The notes below the pieces were generated by a model that did not search any database, was not told the origin of the DNA, and saw only the letters and a list, made by a program, of their open reading frames with translations. From Flavobacterium resistens (GTDB lineage: Bacteria > Bacteroidota > Bacteroidia > Flavobacteriales > Flavobacteriaceae): a stretch of 64,000 bases of DNA. The translations under genes and the position numbers were made by a program. Shown one piece after another: positions 19,639 to 27,955 of the stretch (positions within the stretch are counted from its first letter, which is position 1; every line of letters starts with the position of its first letter). The DNA lies in assembly GCF_900182645.1 (NCBI RefSeq), contig NZ_FXTA01000001.1, positions 1,054,001-1,118,000 of the forward strand, given 5' to 3'.

Positions 19639-19875
19639 CTATTTAATCGGTTTCGGATATTGCTTCTTAATATTACGTATTAATTCTTCTAATCCGTTTA
19701 GTTTTAATTCATAAATAAGCTGCAATTGCTGCCCTAATTCTCCTTTTGGAAAACCTTTATTATGATACCAAACGACATAATATTCGGGTAAATCAATTAA
19801 AAAACGTCCTTCATATTTTCCGAAAGGCATTTTAGTATGTGCTAATTTTATGAGAAGTTTTTTGTCTTGTTCCAT
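19639..19875 (-). CDS. DUF3820 family small protein
   Basis: A 78-residue soluble protein dominated by a DUF3820 (QSregVF-like) domain: MPFGKYEGRFLIDLPEYYVVWYH is the family core, followed by KGFPKGELGQQL and an ELKLNGLEELI helix. Homologues are widespread small proteins, some once described as quorum-sensing-regulated virulence factors in Pseudomonas, and they may be nucleic-acid associated. Function here is unknown. Single gene with repeats of two families upstream. Confidence 0.8.
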   Translation of the reverse strand: MEQDKKLLIKLAHTKMPFGKYEGRFLIDLPEYYVVWYHNKGFPKGELGQQLQLIYELKLNGLEELIRNIKKQYPKPIK

Positions 19876-19994
19876 TTTTTTTTAGAGAAGAAAGAAGCTA
19901 GAACAAAGAAAATAGATTATTCCGCTTAATTTAATTGAATACAAAACTATCACTTATTTTTTCTTTTGCTACAGATTAAAAGGATTTAAAAGAT

Positions 19995-20045
19995 TTCGCC
20001 ACTATTCACGAATTATATTTAAATCAATTCGTAAATAGTGGCGAA
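19995..20045. repeat. Dispersed inverted repeat, family B
   Basis: TTCGCCACTATTCACGAATT (19995-20014) pairs with AATTCGTAAATAGTGGCGAA (20026-20045), one mismatch in 20 and an 11-base loop. It is the same family as copies at 13490 and 58669. Confidence 0.7.
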
Positions 20046-20052
20046 TATAAAA

Positions 20053-20102
20053 TCTTAGTCCCGATAGCTATCGGGATAGCTCCTTAGAACCTTAGCATCT
20101 TA
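20053..20102. repeat. Family A repeat containing an 18-bp perfect palindrome (family D)
   Basis: TCCCGATAGCTATCGGGA (20059-20076) is perfectly palindromic and is embedded in CTTAG words of family A (CTCCTTAGAACCTTAGCATC), which run to the stop codon of nagB. It probably forms part of the 3' end of the nagB transcript. Confidence 0.65.
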
Positions 20103-22028
20103 ATAATGCCATCTCACAAAAGCTTCCATTGCTGCATAAGTCGCTAAACCTAATTGTTGATACAAAGCTGCTGTTTCGCTGTTTCTGTCTTCAGCTCTTT
20201 GCCAAAATTCTCTGGCATCAGTTCCTTGGAAAACAACGCCATCTTTTTGAGATTGGTGTTTGAAGATTCCGTGACGTTTTGCTAAAACTTGATCCGGGCT
20301 CATTGGAACTGCCATTTCAACTTCATCAATTCCCCATTCCTGCCAAGCTCCGCGGTATAACCATAACCAACAATCATCCATAAATGATTTTGGTTTCAGA
20401 ACTTTTACAGCTTCAAAAATAGCGTCCAAACAAACTTTATGCGTTCCATGTGGATCTGCTAAATCTCCAGCTGCATAAATTTGATGTGGTTTGATTTTTT
20501 CAATTAAATCAACCGTTAGTTGAATATCTTCTGGTCCGATTGGTTTTTTCTCAATTGTTCCCGTTTCATAGAAAGGCAATTCCATAAAATGAATTTGACT
20601 ATCTGGCAAACCAACAAAATGACTTGTTGCTCTCGCCTCTCCTTTTCTGATCAATCCTTTAATGTAACGAACTTCTGGAATATCAATTTCACTATTCTTT
20701 TTATTCTCTAAAAAGGTGTGTGCTTTTTGATAAATGTTGTCAGCCTCTGCGCTTTTGATTCCGAATTTCTCATTGTAATCAATTACGAATCTTGCAAAAC
20801 GCAACGCTTCATCATCCGCGACAGCGATATTTCCTGAAGTTTGGTAAGCCACATGCACTTCATGTCCCTGCTCTTGCAAACGCATGAAAGTTCCACCCAT
20901 ACTGATAATATCATCATCTGGGTGCGGACTGAAAATCAATACACGTTTTTTAGCCGGCTCAGCTCTTTCAGGACGATTTGTGTCGTCTGCATTTGGTTTT
21001 CCACCTGGCCAACCTGTAATTGTATTTTGAAGTTTATTGAAAATTTTAATATTAGTGTCATACGCCGGACCAGAATCTGCCAATAAATCGCTCATTCCGT
21101 TTTCGATGTAATCAGCATCAGTAAGCTTTAAAATTGGTTTTTTAAGATCTAATGCCAATCCTAAAACCGCTTTACGAGTTAATTTATCTGTCCAGACAAT
21201 TTTTTCAACCAGCCAAGGTTTATTAATTCTGGTAAGTTTTGAAGAAGCTTCCTTATCCAAAATAAAAACAGCATTATCATGTTCTTGCAAAAACGAAGCT
21301 GGAACTCGGTTTGTAACTTCATCTTCAACAGATCTTTTTACAATATTTGCTTTTCCTTCTCCCCAAGCCAATAAAATTACTCTTTTAGCTTCCATGATTT
21401 TTTTAACTCCAAGCGTGATTGCTGTTCTTGGCGTATTATTTAATCCGAAGAAATCTTTGCTTGCTGCAACTCTTGTTATATGATCTAAAGCCACTAAACG
21501 GGTTTTAGAGTTTTGTAGCGAACCTGATTCGTTAAAACCAATATGTCCGTTTCCTCCAATTCCAAGAATCTGCAAATCGATTCCGCCTAAAGCTTCAATT
21601 TTAGCTTCATATTCATGGCAATAATCTGCAATTTGTTCTTTTGTTAAAAGTCCGTCTGGAACATGAGCGTTTTCAGGCAAAATATCGACATGATCAAACA
21701 GCAATTCTTTCATAAAACGAACATAACTGTTGATTGAGTTTGGTTCCATCGGATAATATTCATCCAAATTAAAACTGATTACGTTTTTAAAACTCAAACC
21801 TTCTTCTTTATGCAAACGAACTAATTCAGCATAAAGTCCTTTTGGAGAAGAACCGGTTGCCAAACCTAAAATGCAAGGCTGATTTTCTTTTTGTTTTGAC
21901 TGAATTAAAGCTGCAATTTCCTGAGCAACTGCTTTTGAAGCTTCTGAAGAATTTTCAAAAACAACCGTGTTGATGTTTTCGAATCGTTTTTCGAATCCCG
22001 TTGCCTTGTCGATTTTACTTTTTAACAT
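20100..22028 (-). CDS. nagB: Glucosamine-6-phosphate deaminase fused to a PIG-L/LmbE deacetylase-like domain
   Basis: A 642-residue cytosolic protein. Residues about 1-275 are a complete NagB isomerase-deaminase (LATGSSPKGLY, SFNLDEYYPM, GIGGNGHIGFNE, TLGVKKIM), converting glucosamine-6-phosphate to fructose-6-phosphate and ammonia. Residues about 365-630 are a PIG-L/LmbE-type zinc deacetylase domain with its N-terminal SPHPDDDIISMGG motif and C-terminal DPHGTHKVC His motif intact. NagB alone is about 260 residues, so this is the long Bacteroidota form. No nagA is in the window. An attractive inference is that the second domain removes the acetyl group before deamination. It follows the permease gene by 32 bases. 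Confidence 0.9.
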   Translation of the reverse strand: MLKSKIDKATGFEKRFENINTVVFENSSEASKAVAQEIAALIQSKQKENQPCILGLATGSSPKGLYAELVRLHKEEGLSFKNVISFNLDEYYPMEPNSINSYVRFMKELLFDHVDILPENAHVPDGLLTKEQIADYCHEYEAKIEALGGIDLQILGIGGNGHIGFNESGSLQNSKTRLVALDHITRVAASKDFFGLNNTPRTAITLGVKKIMEAKRVILLAWGEGKANIVKRSVEDEVTNRVPASFLQEHDNAVFILDKEASSKLTRINKPWLVEKIVWTDKLTRKAVLGLALDLKKPILKLTDADYIENGMSDLLADSGPAYDTNIKIFNKLQNTITGWPGGKPNADDTNRPERAEPAKKRVLIFSPHPDDDIISMGGTFMRLQEQGHEVHVAYQTSGNIAVADDEALRFARFVIDYNEKFGIKSAEADNIYQKAHTFLENKKNSEIDIPEVRYIKGLIRKGEARATSHFVGLPDSQIHFMELPFYETGTIEKKPIGPEDIQLTVDLIEKIKPHQIYAAGDLADPHGTHKVCLDAIFEAVKVLKPKSFMDDCWLWLYRGAWQEWGIDEVEMAVPMSPDQVLAKRHGIFKHQSQKDGVVFQGTDAREFWQRAEDRNSETAALYQQLGLATYAAMEAFVRWHY

Positions 22029-22060
22029 GATATAGTTTTTTTTAATTTCTCTAATTTATT

Positions 22061-23434
22061 TTACCATTTTCGGTATTTGTGTCCTTTTACAGCATAAAAA
22101 AGAATCATTACATAAGATGGTAAAAGCATTAAATATGCAAGCTGATTGCCACTTCTTGAAGTTGCTTCTGTCCCGGCTGCAATATTTGATGTATTTATAG
22201 TTTCGGTAATCAAGCCATAAAACAAAGGAAAGATTGCACCTCCAATAATTCCCATAATTAAAATAGCACTTCCTATTTTAGTGTATCCACCCAAATCTTC
22301 TAATGCCATTGGCCAAATCGCCGGCCAGCAAAGTGCATTTGCTAAACCTAATAAAGCTACCAAAAGAATTACAATTGGCAAATTTGGAATTCCCGGCAAC
22401 TGAATCATTAATTTTGGTGAAATCAGAACAATTGACAGAACCAAAATAATTCCTAAAACTCCAGATCCTTTTAAAGCTGTTACTTGCGAAAGGTATTTTG
22501 GAATCAAAGTTATTCCTAAAATATAGCCCACAACCATCGCCGACATTGTGAAAGAAGTTAATTTTAAGTAAAAATTCCCTTCATCTCCATAAACACCTAA
22601 TTGTTTTCCAAAACCTCCAATTGAATCTCCCGCCAAAACTTCGGCTGCCAAATAAAGCATCAAAGTTACAACTCCTAAAACCAATTGAGGGCGTTTGAAT
22701 GCGTTTTTAATTTGCTTAAAAACACTCAAATTTGTTACATTTCCATCTTCATCCAAATCAATCTCTGGGAGAGGTGAAAGCTTCACAAACAAAGCCAACA
22801 CAATAATAATCAACCCCATATAAAGGTAAGGTCTTTGTAATTGCAAAGCAAGGGAATTTAATGCATTTGATTTTGAAACAGAATCCAGCATTGCAATTTT
22901 GTCTGCCGTGAACTCTTGCATATTTGACAAAACCAAAGCTGTTAATATAATTGGCGCTACAAATCCTGCTAATTTATTAGCAATTCCTAAAACGCTAATT
23001 CTTGCTGCAGCACTTTCCCTTGGACCAATTACAACTACATACGGATTTGAAGCCGTTTGTAAAATCGCTAAACCAGTTCCCATGACAAAGAGCGCTATTA
23101 AAAACAATAAAAAAGTACGGCTTTCGGCGGCTGGATAAAATAAAAATGCTCCTAAAGCAATAATCAATAATCCGAGCGAAATACCATTTTTGTAGCCTAC
23201 TTTTTCGATAACCCACGATGATGGCACAGCCATAACAAAATATGCAATATAAAAAGCAAAAGTTACAAAGTAAGCCTGAGATGGAGATAACTCACATGCT
23301 AATTCAAAAAATGGAATTAATGGTCCGTTAAGCCACGTTACAAATCCGAGAATAAAAAATAATGCGGTCAAAATAACCATCGGAATTATTGAATTCCTTT
23401 TTTCTACCTGGATAACATTTTCAATGTTCGACAT
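22061..23434 (-). CDS. Sugar MFS permease (FHS family, NagP/FucP-like)
   Basis: A 457-residue inner membrane transporter with about 12 hydrophobic segments. FHS-family features include GFVTWLNGPLIPFF in helix 1, VMAVPSSWVIEKVGYKNG after helix 2, and LQTASNPYVVVIGP, the counterpart of the conserved AANPY motif of fucose permeases. It would import a monosaccharide by proton symport. Being immediately upstream of nagB points to N-acetylhexosamine or a related sugar. A -7 element and two operator-like palindromes lie just upstream (23505-23554), so this pair probably has its own regulated promoter. Confidence 0.86.
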   Translation of the reverse strand: MSNIENVIQVEKRNSIIPMVILTALFFILGFVTWLNGPLIPFFELACELSPSQAYFVTFAFYIAYFVMAVPSSWVIEKVGYKNGISLGLLIIALGAFLFYPAAESRTFLLFLIALFVMGTGLAILQTASNPYVVVIGPRESAAARISVLGIANKLAGFVAPIILTALVLSNMQEFTADKIAMLDSVSKSNALNSLALQLQRPYLYMGLIIIVLALFVKLSPLPEIDLDEDGNVTNLSVFKQIKNAFKRPQLVLGVVTLMLYLAAEVLAGDSIGGFGKQLGVYGDEGNFYLKLTSFTMSAMVVGYILGITLIPKYLSQVTALKGSGVLGIILVLSIVLISPKLMIQLPGIPNLPIVILLVALLGLANALCWPAIWPMALEDLGGYTKIGSAILIMGIIGGAIFPLFYGLITETINTSNIAAGTEATSRSGNQLAYLMLLPSYVMILFYAVKGHKYRKW

Positions 23435-23504
23435 AATACTTTTGGGTTGATTGTTAATAGATTATTTGCTTTCAATCTATAGTAGAATCAACACTATCAA
23501 ACTA

Positions 23505-23533
23505 TTTTGCGTTTTTTACGCAAAAATTTGCGT
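23505..23533. promoter_or_regulatory. Operator-like overlapping palindromes upstream of the permease gene
   Basis: TTTTGCGT-TTTTT-ACGCAAAA (23505-23525) and ACGCAAA-AA-TTTGCGT (23518-23533) are both perfect inverted repeats sharing the middle half-site. They begin about 7 bases downstream of the presumed start of the transcript driven by TACTTTTG at 23554-23547. That is the usual place for a repressor. The half-site differs entirely from the CTCGAG sites elsewhere in this locus. Confidence 0.5.
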
Positions 23534-23546
23534 TTTTTTTGCAATA

Positions 23547-23554
23547 CAAAAGTA
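23547..23554 (-). promoter_or_regulatory. Probable -7 element of the permease-nagB promoter
   Basis: TACTTTTG on the minus strand fits TAnnTTTG. No TTG was found 17-23 bases upstream. The leader to the ATG at 23434 would be about 105 bases and includes the palindromes. Confidence 0.4.
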
Positions 23555-23608
23555 ATGTAATAAGTTGTACTAATCCCTAAAATAGATATGAAATTTTTGT
23601 TAATATTT

Positions 23609-24484
23609 TTAAGACTCCCAGTTAAGTACTGGATAGTGCTTTTTAAGATATTCTTTGACGTCGGCAATGTCTTCTTTTGCCGTCAAATCAGGAACATGCT
23701 CTGAAAATGGAATTCCGATTGTGGTGTTTGGATTTGCTTTTACAGTATTCAAAAGAACTGTAGGTAACTCTTTTTCATCTCTTTCAGGATTTACCGGACA
23801 ATTTTTAAGATGATTATATAAAGTCTTTCCAGTAAACTTAAAAGCATTCATACTTACTCTTATTTTCCCTTCCACATCTTTATAATGTTCCAAATCAGAA
23901 GCTTCTGGTTTTTCTAAAATATCCAATAACTGATTATTTTCATCCAATTTTGCAATGGCGAAACGCGAAATTCTTTCCAAAGGAAATTCCAAAGCATCAC
24001 GATCATAACTTATAAATGCATTCGGACTGGTCGTTTCTCTTAAAGCCAACAAAGCTTCTGCAGAATACAAATTATCGCTATTACAAACAGAATATTCCAA
24101 TTCGTTCAGTTCGGGAAATTGCTCAACAGCCTGAAAAAGCGCATCGGCAGTACCAAAAGGTTTAATCCTTCCTTCTGGAATATATTGAACTGCAAATGAA
24201 ATATTTAATCCATGAAAATCATTATCAGTATCATGACTTCCGTAAAATTCTTTAAACAATTCGCCCTGTTCTCCTATAATGATGTAAATATTTTGATAAC
24301 CTGCTTTTTTAGCGTTCAATAAAAGGTAATCCAGTAAAGGTCTTCCACTTGATCCAACGCCAATCAAACCTTTACTTCTTTCATTTGCCTGAGCTATTTC
24401 TTCAGCAGATAAATTATCTGTAACGGCTTCTTTTTTCATACGCGACGATGCTCCGCCCGCAAGAATAACTAAATTGTTGTGCAT
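23609..24484 (-). CDS. Sugar-phosphate nucleotidyltransferase-like protein
   Basis: A 291-residue protein with a nucleotidyltransferase (GT-A-like Rossmann) fold. VILAGGASSRMKKEAV replaces the usual GGxGTRL nucleotide loop, NIYIIIGEQG and a VCNSDNLYS metal-site equivalent follow, and a late EKPEASD stretch matches EKP of pyrophosphorylases. I start at the ATG at 24484 (MHNNLVILAGG). The longer frame opens only with a TTG and would overlap the kinase gene. It begins 10 bases after the kinase stop, so kinase and nucleotidyltransferase are a tight pair. Together they could turn a sugar into a sugar-1-phosphate and then a nucleotide sugar. The exact sugar is not known. Confidence 0.75.
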   Translation of the reverse strand: MHNNLVILAGGASSRMKKEAVTDNLSAEEIAQANERSKGLIGVGSSGRPLLDYLLLNAKKAGYQNIYIIIGEQGELFKEFYGSHDTDNDFHGLNISFAVQYIPEGRIKPFGTADALFQAVEQFPELNELEYSVCNSDNLYSAEALLALRETTSPNAFISYDRDALEFPLERISRFAIAKLDENNQLLDILEKPEASDLEHYKDVEGKIRVSMNAFKFTGKTLYNHLKNCPVNPERDEKELPTVLLNTVKANPNTTIGIPFSEHVPDLTAKEDIADVKEYLKKHYPVLNWES

Positions 24485-24494
24485 ATTTCTTTCT

Positions 24495-25586
24495 CTAAAT
24501 TTCAATATTTTCAATAATTCTCACGCCTGGATCAACAGTTACACTATAAGCTTCTTGTGCGCCAGCATTCAAAATCGCCTCAATAACTGAAGCTTCATTT
24601 TTAGGATCTGCAATTACAACAATGCTTCCTCCGCCTCCAGAACCTACAATTTTTGCTCCGAATGCGCCCGCGCGAAGAGCCGCATTTATCATAGCATCAA
24701 TTCGTGGAACGGTGATTTTCAATAAGTCACGTAAAACTTCATGATGTTGATTCATCCAAAAACCAATTTTTTTCAGATCTAAAACGGGTTTTTCAAATTC
24801 TTTTAATGCTTCTTTAGTATAATGATAATTTTTCAATGCCGCTTCAAAAAACGGAATCAAACGATCTGGAAGACAATTTTTATAACGGCCAATATCTTCA
24901 ATTTCAGAAGCATTCAAATCAAAATCAGGATAATTTTGTTTTACGAGATCAATAGCCATTAAAGCATTTCCTTTTAACTCTCCAATTAATCCGATAGTCT
25001 CTTTTGGAACTCCGGAAACTCCTGTAATCAAACCTTTTAATTCTGTGCCGATAGAACGATAGGAAAAAGGATCTTTTGTATTGATAAAAACAATATTCCC
25101 TACTCCAATACTAAAATGGTCCATCATTCCGCCAGGTTCTCCGTGCTCTAAAACTTCAGATGCATATCCTATTTTGGCAATAAATTCCGGAGTGACTTCT
25201 TCATTAACTCCAAAGGCTTCGATTAAAAACCGAATCCAGGCCATTAATAATGCCGATGAACTTGATGTACCAGAATTTATTGGAATATCTCCTGTAATCG
25301 TAATTGTGTATCCACTTGTAGGAATACAGCCATGCCTGCGCAAAACACGCAATGATGAAGCGAAATAATCTCTTGGCTCGAGTTTTTCAAAAGATGCATT
25401 AATATCAATGACTCTAATTTCATTGATATCAATCATATTAATAATAAATGTATTTGTGTTATTTTGCTCTGCGGTCAGTTTTATATTTCGATCTATCGCG
25501 CAGGCTATAACAGGCAATCCTAAATAGTCCTGATGATCTCCAAAGAGACAAGTACGGCCCGGGGCGAGTGAAGTAATTTTTTTCAT
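24495..25586 (-). CDS. GHMP-family sugar kinase (galactokinase-like)
   Basis: A 363-residue cytosolic kinase with the three GHMP motifs: an N-terminal substrate motif, GRTCLFGDHQDYLGLPV, which resembles galactokinases; the ATP loop PINSGTSSSSALL (about residues 96-108); and KIVGSGGGGSIVV near 315. LEHGEPGGMMDHFS supplies the catalytic Asp region. It likely phosphorylates C1 of galactose, N-acetylgalactosamine or a related sugar. It is the first gene after the left copy of the duplicated promoter/operator module (25675-25761) and is coupled to the nucleotidyltransferase gene. Substrate is inferred from locus context only. Confidence 0.82.
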   Translation of the reverse strand: MKKITSLAPGRTCLFGDHQDYLGLPVIACAIDRNIKLTAEQNNTNTFIINMIDINEIRVIDINASFEKLEPRDYFASSLRVLRRHGCIPTSGYTITITGDIPINSGTSSSSALLMAWIRFLIEAFGVNEEVTPEFIAKIGYASEVLEHGEPGGMMDHFSIGVGNIVFINTKDPFSYRSIGTELKGLITGVSGVPKETIGLIGELKGNALMAIDLVKQNYPDFDLNASEIEDIGRYKNCLPDRLIPFFEAALKNYHYTKEALKEFEKPVLDLKKIGFWMNQHHEVLRDLLKITVPRIDAMINAALRAGAFGAKIVGSGGGGSIVVIADPKNEASVIEAILNAGAQEAYSVTVDPGVRIIENIEI

Positions 25587-25675
25587 GTAAACAACTTACA
25601 TTAGAATATTATAAATCAGTAATTTACAATATTTATTGGTTATAAATTTATTTGATATTTCCGGTTTTGATTCTA

Positions 25676-25706
25676 CGAAACTATATATTAAATTTTGATA
25701 AAACAA
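25676..25706 (-). promoter_or_regulatory. Promoter of the GHMP kinase operon
   Basis: On the minus strand TTG (25706-25704), an 18-base spacer, and TATAGTTTCG (25685-25676), close to the TAnnTTTG consensus. The same elements at the same spacing are kept in the inverted copy before susC, which supports their importance. The leader would be about 85 bases. Confidence 0.6.
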
Positions 25707-25721
25707 GAAAAAAACAAAAAA

Positions 25722-25758
25722 TGTGCTCGAACACACAAAATTTATGTTCTCGAGCACA
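25722..25758. promoter_or_regulatory. Pair of LacI-type operators, left copy
   Basis: Two near-palindromes centred on TCGA: TGTGCTCGAACACA (25722-25735) and TGTTCTCGAGCACA (25745-25758), with centres 23 bp apart. A central CG in an even palindrome is typical of LacI-family operators. They lie upstream of the kinase -33 element and 60-97 bases before the regulator gene, so they could serve both divergent genes. Confidence 0.75.
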
Positions 25759-25805
25759 TAATTCAAATCAATCAATTTTTTTTCCGATAATTAAATCAAA
25801 GTTTT

Positions 25806-25813
25806 TATATTTG
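25806..25813 (+). promoter_or_regulatory. Probable -7 element of the LacI regulator gene
   Basis: TATATTTG matches TAnnTTTG exactly and ends only 5 bases before the ATG at 25819. Transcription would begin at or within a couple of bases of the start codon, implying a leaderless message. Confidence 0.4.
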
Positions 25814-25818
25814 CTTAT

Positions 25819-26856
25819 ATGGATAAAAAGTACACAATCAAGGATATTGCGCAAATGGCTGGTGTTTCTAAGGGAACTGTAGATCGCGTTTTACATAATA
25901 GAGGAAAAGTTTCTCCGGCTGCGCTTGAGAAAATCAATGAAGTTTTGAATGTTATTGACTACGAACCAAACTTAATTGCACGCAATTTAAAGAGCACTAA
26001 AATTTATCGCGTTTGTGTTTTGCTTCCTGATCCGGCATTTGACCCCTATTGGCTTCCTTGCGTGAACGGAATTCAAGATGCCATTACAGAATTCAAAGCA
26101 TATAGCGTTATTATTGAAACTCATTATTTTAATCCAGAAAGTACTAAATCATTTTTAAAGGTTAACGAAACCATTATTTCACAATCTCCTGATGCTGTTT
26201 TACTAACTCCGCTATTTCACAAAGAAACTGTCGAGATCATCAAACAGTACGATGAATTGGGAATTATGGTAAATACTTTCAACAACCAGGTTGAATCTTC
26301 ATCTGTTAAAAGTTTTGTTGGACAGGATTTGCACAAAAGCGGACGCGTTGCGGCGAGTTTAATGAATTTAATTTTAAACAAAGGCCAAATTGCGATTATC
26401 CACATTGACGAAAGTCTTAAAAACGCAGTTCACATGCAGGAAAAGGAAAAAGGATTCAGAAATTATTTTGACGAAAAAGAACTTTCTGATTTCTCTTTAA
26501 CCACTCTGAAACTCAAATATTCTAATATTGAAACTAAGTTTACCGCATTTCTGGAAGAAAATCCAGATTTGAGCGGGATTTTTATTACTACTTCAAAAGC
26601 GTATCAAATCGCCTCTGTTTTATCATTGGCAACAACCAAAAAAATTGCACTTATTGGTTACGATTTAATTGAAAAGAATGTAAATTTCTTAAATCAGGGA
26701 AAAGTTCATTTTTTAATTCATCAAAATCAAAAAAGACAGGCTTATTTGGGGGTCAGCACTTTAGTGGAGCATTTTTTATTCCGAAAAGAGTTTCCGGACA
26801 CTATTTTGCTTCCAATTGATATTATCAATTCTGAAAATGCATCTTTTTATTTTTAA
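25819..26856 (+). CDS. LacI-family transcriptional regulator of the glycan locus
   Basis: A 345-residue regulator. The N-terminal helix-turn-helix reads YTIKDIAQMAGVSKGTVDRVLHNRGKV with a hinge helix ending IARNLKS. Residues about 65-345 form a periplasmic-binding-protein-like sensor (VCVLLPDPAFDPYWLPCVNGI, SPDAVLLTPLF, VNTFNNQV, GIFITTSKA) of the Bacteroidota sort that includes sugar-binding LacI proteins. Two palindrome pairs with central CTCGAG flank the gene (25722-25758 and 27956-27992), so it is the obvious regulator of the kinase arm and the susCD arm. The inducer is unknown but probably a sugar or sugar phosphate from the imported glycan. Confidence 0.9.
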   Translation: MDKKYTIKDIAQMAGVSKGTVDRVLHNRGKVSPAALEKINEVLNVIDYEPNLIARNLKSTKIYRVCVLLPDPAFDPYWLPCVNGIQDAITEFKAYSVIIETHYFNPESTKSFLKVNETIISQSPDAVLLTPLFHKETVEIIKQYDELGIMVNTFNNQVESSSVKSFVGQDLHKSGRVAASLMNLILNKGQIAIIHIDESLKNAVHMQEKEKGFRNYFDEKELSDFSLTTLKLKYSNIETKFTAFLEENPDLSGIFITTSKAYQIASVLSLATTKKIALIGYDLIEKNVNFLNQGKVHFLIHQNQKRQAYLGVSTLVEHFLFRKEFPDTILLPIDIINSENASFYF

Positions 26857-26863
26857 GCTGCTA

Positions 26864-26915
26864 TCCTGATAGTTATCGGGACTAAGACACTAAGATTCTA
26901 AGGTTTTTTATTTCT
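26864..26915. repeat. Family D palindrome followed by family A CTAAG words
   Basis: TCCTGATAGTTATCGGGA (26864-26881), nearly palindromic, continues into CTAAGACACTAAGATTCTAA. It is the same composite as at 20053-20102, in the opposite orientation, just after the LacI gene stop. Confidence 0.55.
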
Positions 26916-26969
26916 GGTAAATTAACTTCTAAACCTTTGCTCCTCTGTTTCTTTATCACTTTATCTAAA

Positions 26970-27608
26970 CTATTTGATCAAAATCAACTTACCAAAAGAC
27001 GAAGCGATATGAAAATTTGGAGTTTCGGTATTTGGATTTACCCATGAAATCCATGTTGGTTCGTAGTTTTGATTTTCATCTTTAGAAAATTTTGCCCTAA
27101 AAATACCCGCTTCAATTATATTGTTCTGAATCAAATTCAATTTGTTCAATGATTCAATACTAATTCTCCCTTCAACAGTAAAAGAAACTTCATCTTTTGA
27201 AGCTGTTATGCTTAAATCTTCTTTTGGCCATTTCCAGCTGAAATCAAAATCTTTATTCGGCTTTGCCTCAAAATCCATTAATCTTGCCGAAGTATCTATT
27301 TCAAGGCAATAATACGGATTCAGAGAATCATTTGCTCTAAAAAAAAGCTCAACACGATCTGAGTTTCCAATACTATCAATACTATTGTCTTTTTCATCAA
27401 TATAAATATCAGTATCAAAAACCCTAAAATTAAAATAGAGGTTTTGAGCATTCCAAAGTGCACGAAACTCAATTTTAGAAACCAAATCATTATTCCATGG
27501 CGATGAAAAATCAGTCAGACAATTTGCATTTTCCCAAATTGACTGATCCAAAATTTCCATTTCATTTTTCACATTTTTTGTGATTAAAACTACTTGATAT
27601 TCTTTCAT
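26970..27608 (-). CDS. Carbohydrate-binding family 9-like protein without signal peptide
   Basis: A 212-residue beta-rich protein matching the CBM9-like/DOMON-type sugar-binding fold: WENANCLTDFSSPW, a FRALWNAQNLYFNFRVFD strand pair, SDRVELFFR, YYCLEIDTSARLMDF and FTVEGRISIESL are the usual landmarks. It has no signal sequence, and an in-frame TAA lies four codons upstream of the ATG, so it should stay in the cytoplasm, unlike most CBM9-like proteins of such loci. It is convergent with the LacI gene. It might bind imported sugar. No catalytic residues are apparent. Confidence 0.72.
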   Translation of the reverse strand: MKEYQVVLITKNVKNEMEILDQSIWENANCLTDFSSPWNNDLVSKIEFRALWNAQNLYFNFRVFDTDIYIDEKDNSIDSIGNSDRVELFFRANDSLNPYYCLEIDTSARLMDFEAKPNKDFDFSWKWPKEDLSITASKDEVSFTVEGRISIESLNKLNLIQNNIIEAGIFRAKFSKDENQNYEPTWISWVNPNTETPNFHIASSFGKLILIK

Positions 27609-27955
27609 GATTTTGATTTAAAATTTTTGTTAATTTTTGATTTTTAAAAAACCCGAAAACATCTTTAAACTCCGCTTCTGAAACTATTCATTTTTAAAGA
27701 AACTAAATCTGCTTTAAAGATGAATAAAAAACTTTTGCTTTTCTTAAATAAACCGAAAAATTCCTTTTAAAAAGACATCAGAAAACCCTGCTTAATTTAT
27801 ACGATTTTGAGTCAGTCATTGCGAAATTCATAACTATTTTTAAAAACACCATTTATTATTTAAAAAAGCACACTTTTTAAATGTCTGCTAATTTCTAATT
27901 TTTTTTTAAAATATCACATCATTTTAGCGTAAAAAAAATGTATCGCACAATTTTA

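Larger units (their letters stand above)
25675..25761 (-). repeat. Left copy of an 87-bp inverted promoter/operator module
   Basis: The reverse complement of this segment is almost identical to 27953-28040. The operator end (46 bases) is perfect and the promoter end differs at a few positions. It reads outward toward the GHMP kinase. It contains two palindromic sites, a TTG and a TATAGTTTCG -7 element. Confidence 0.88.
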
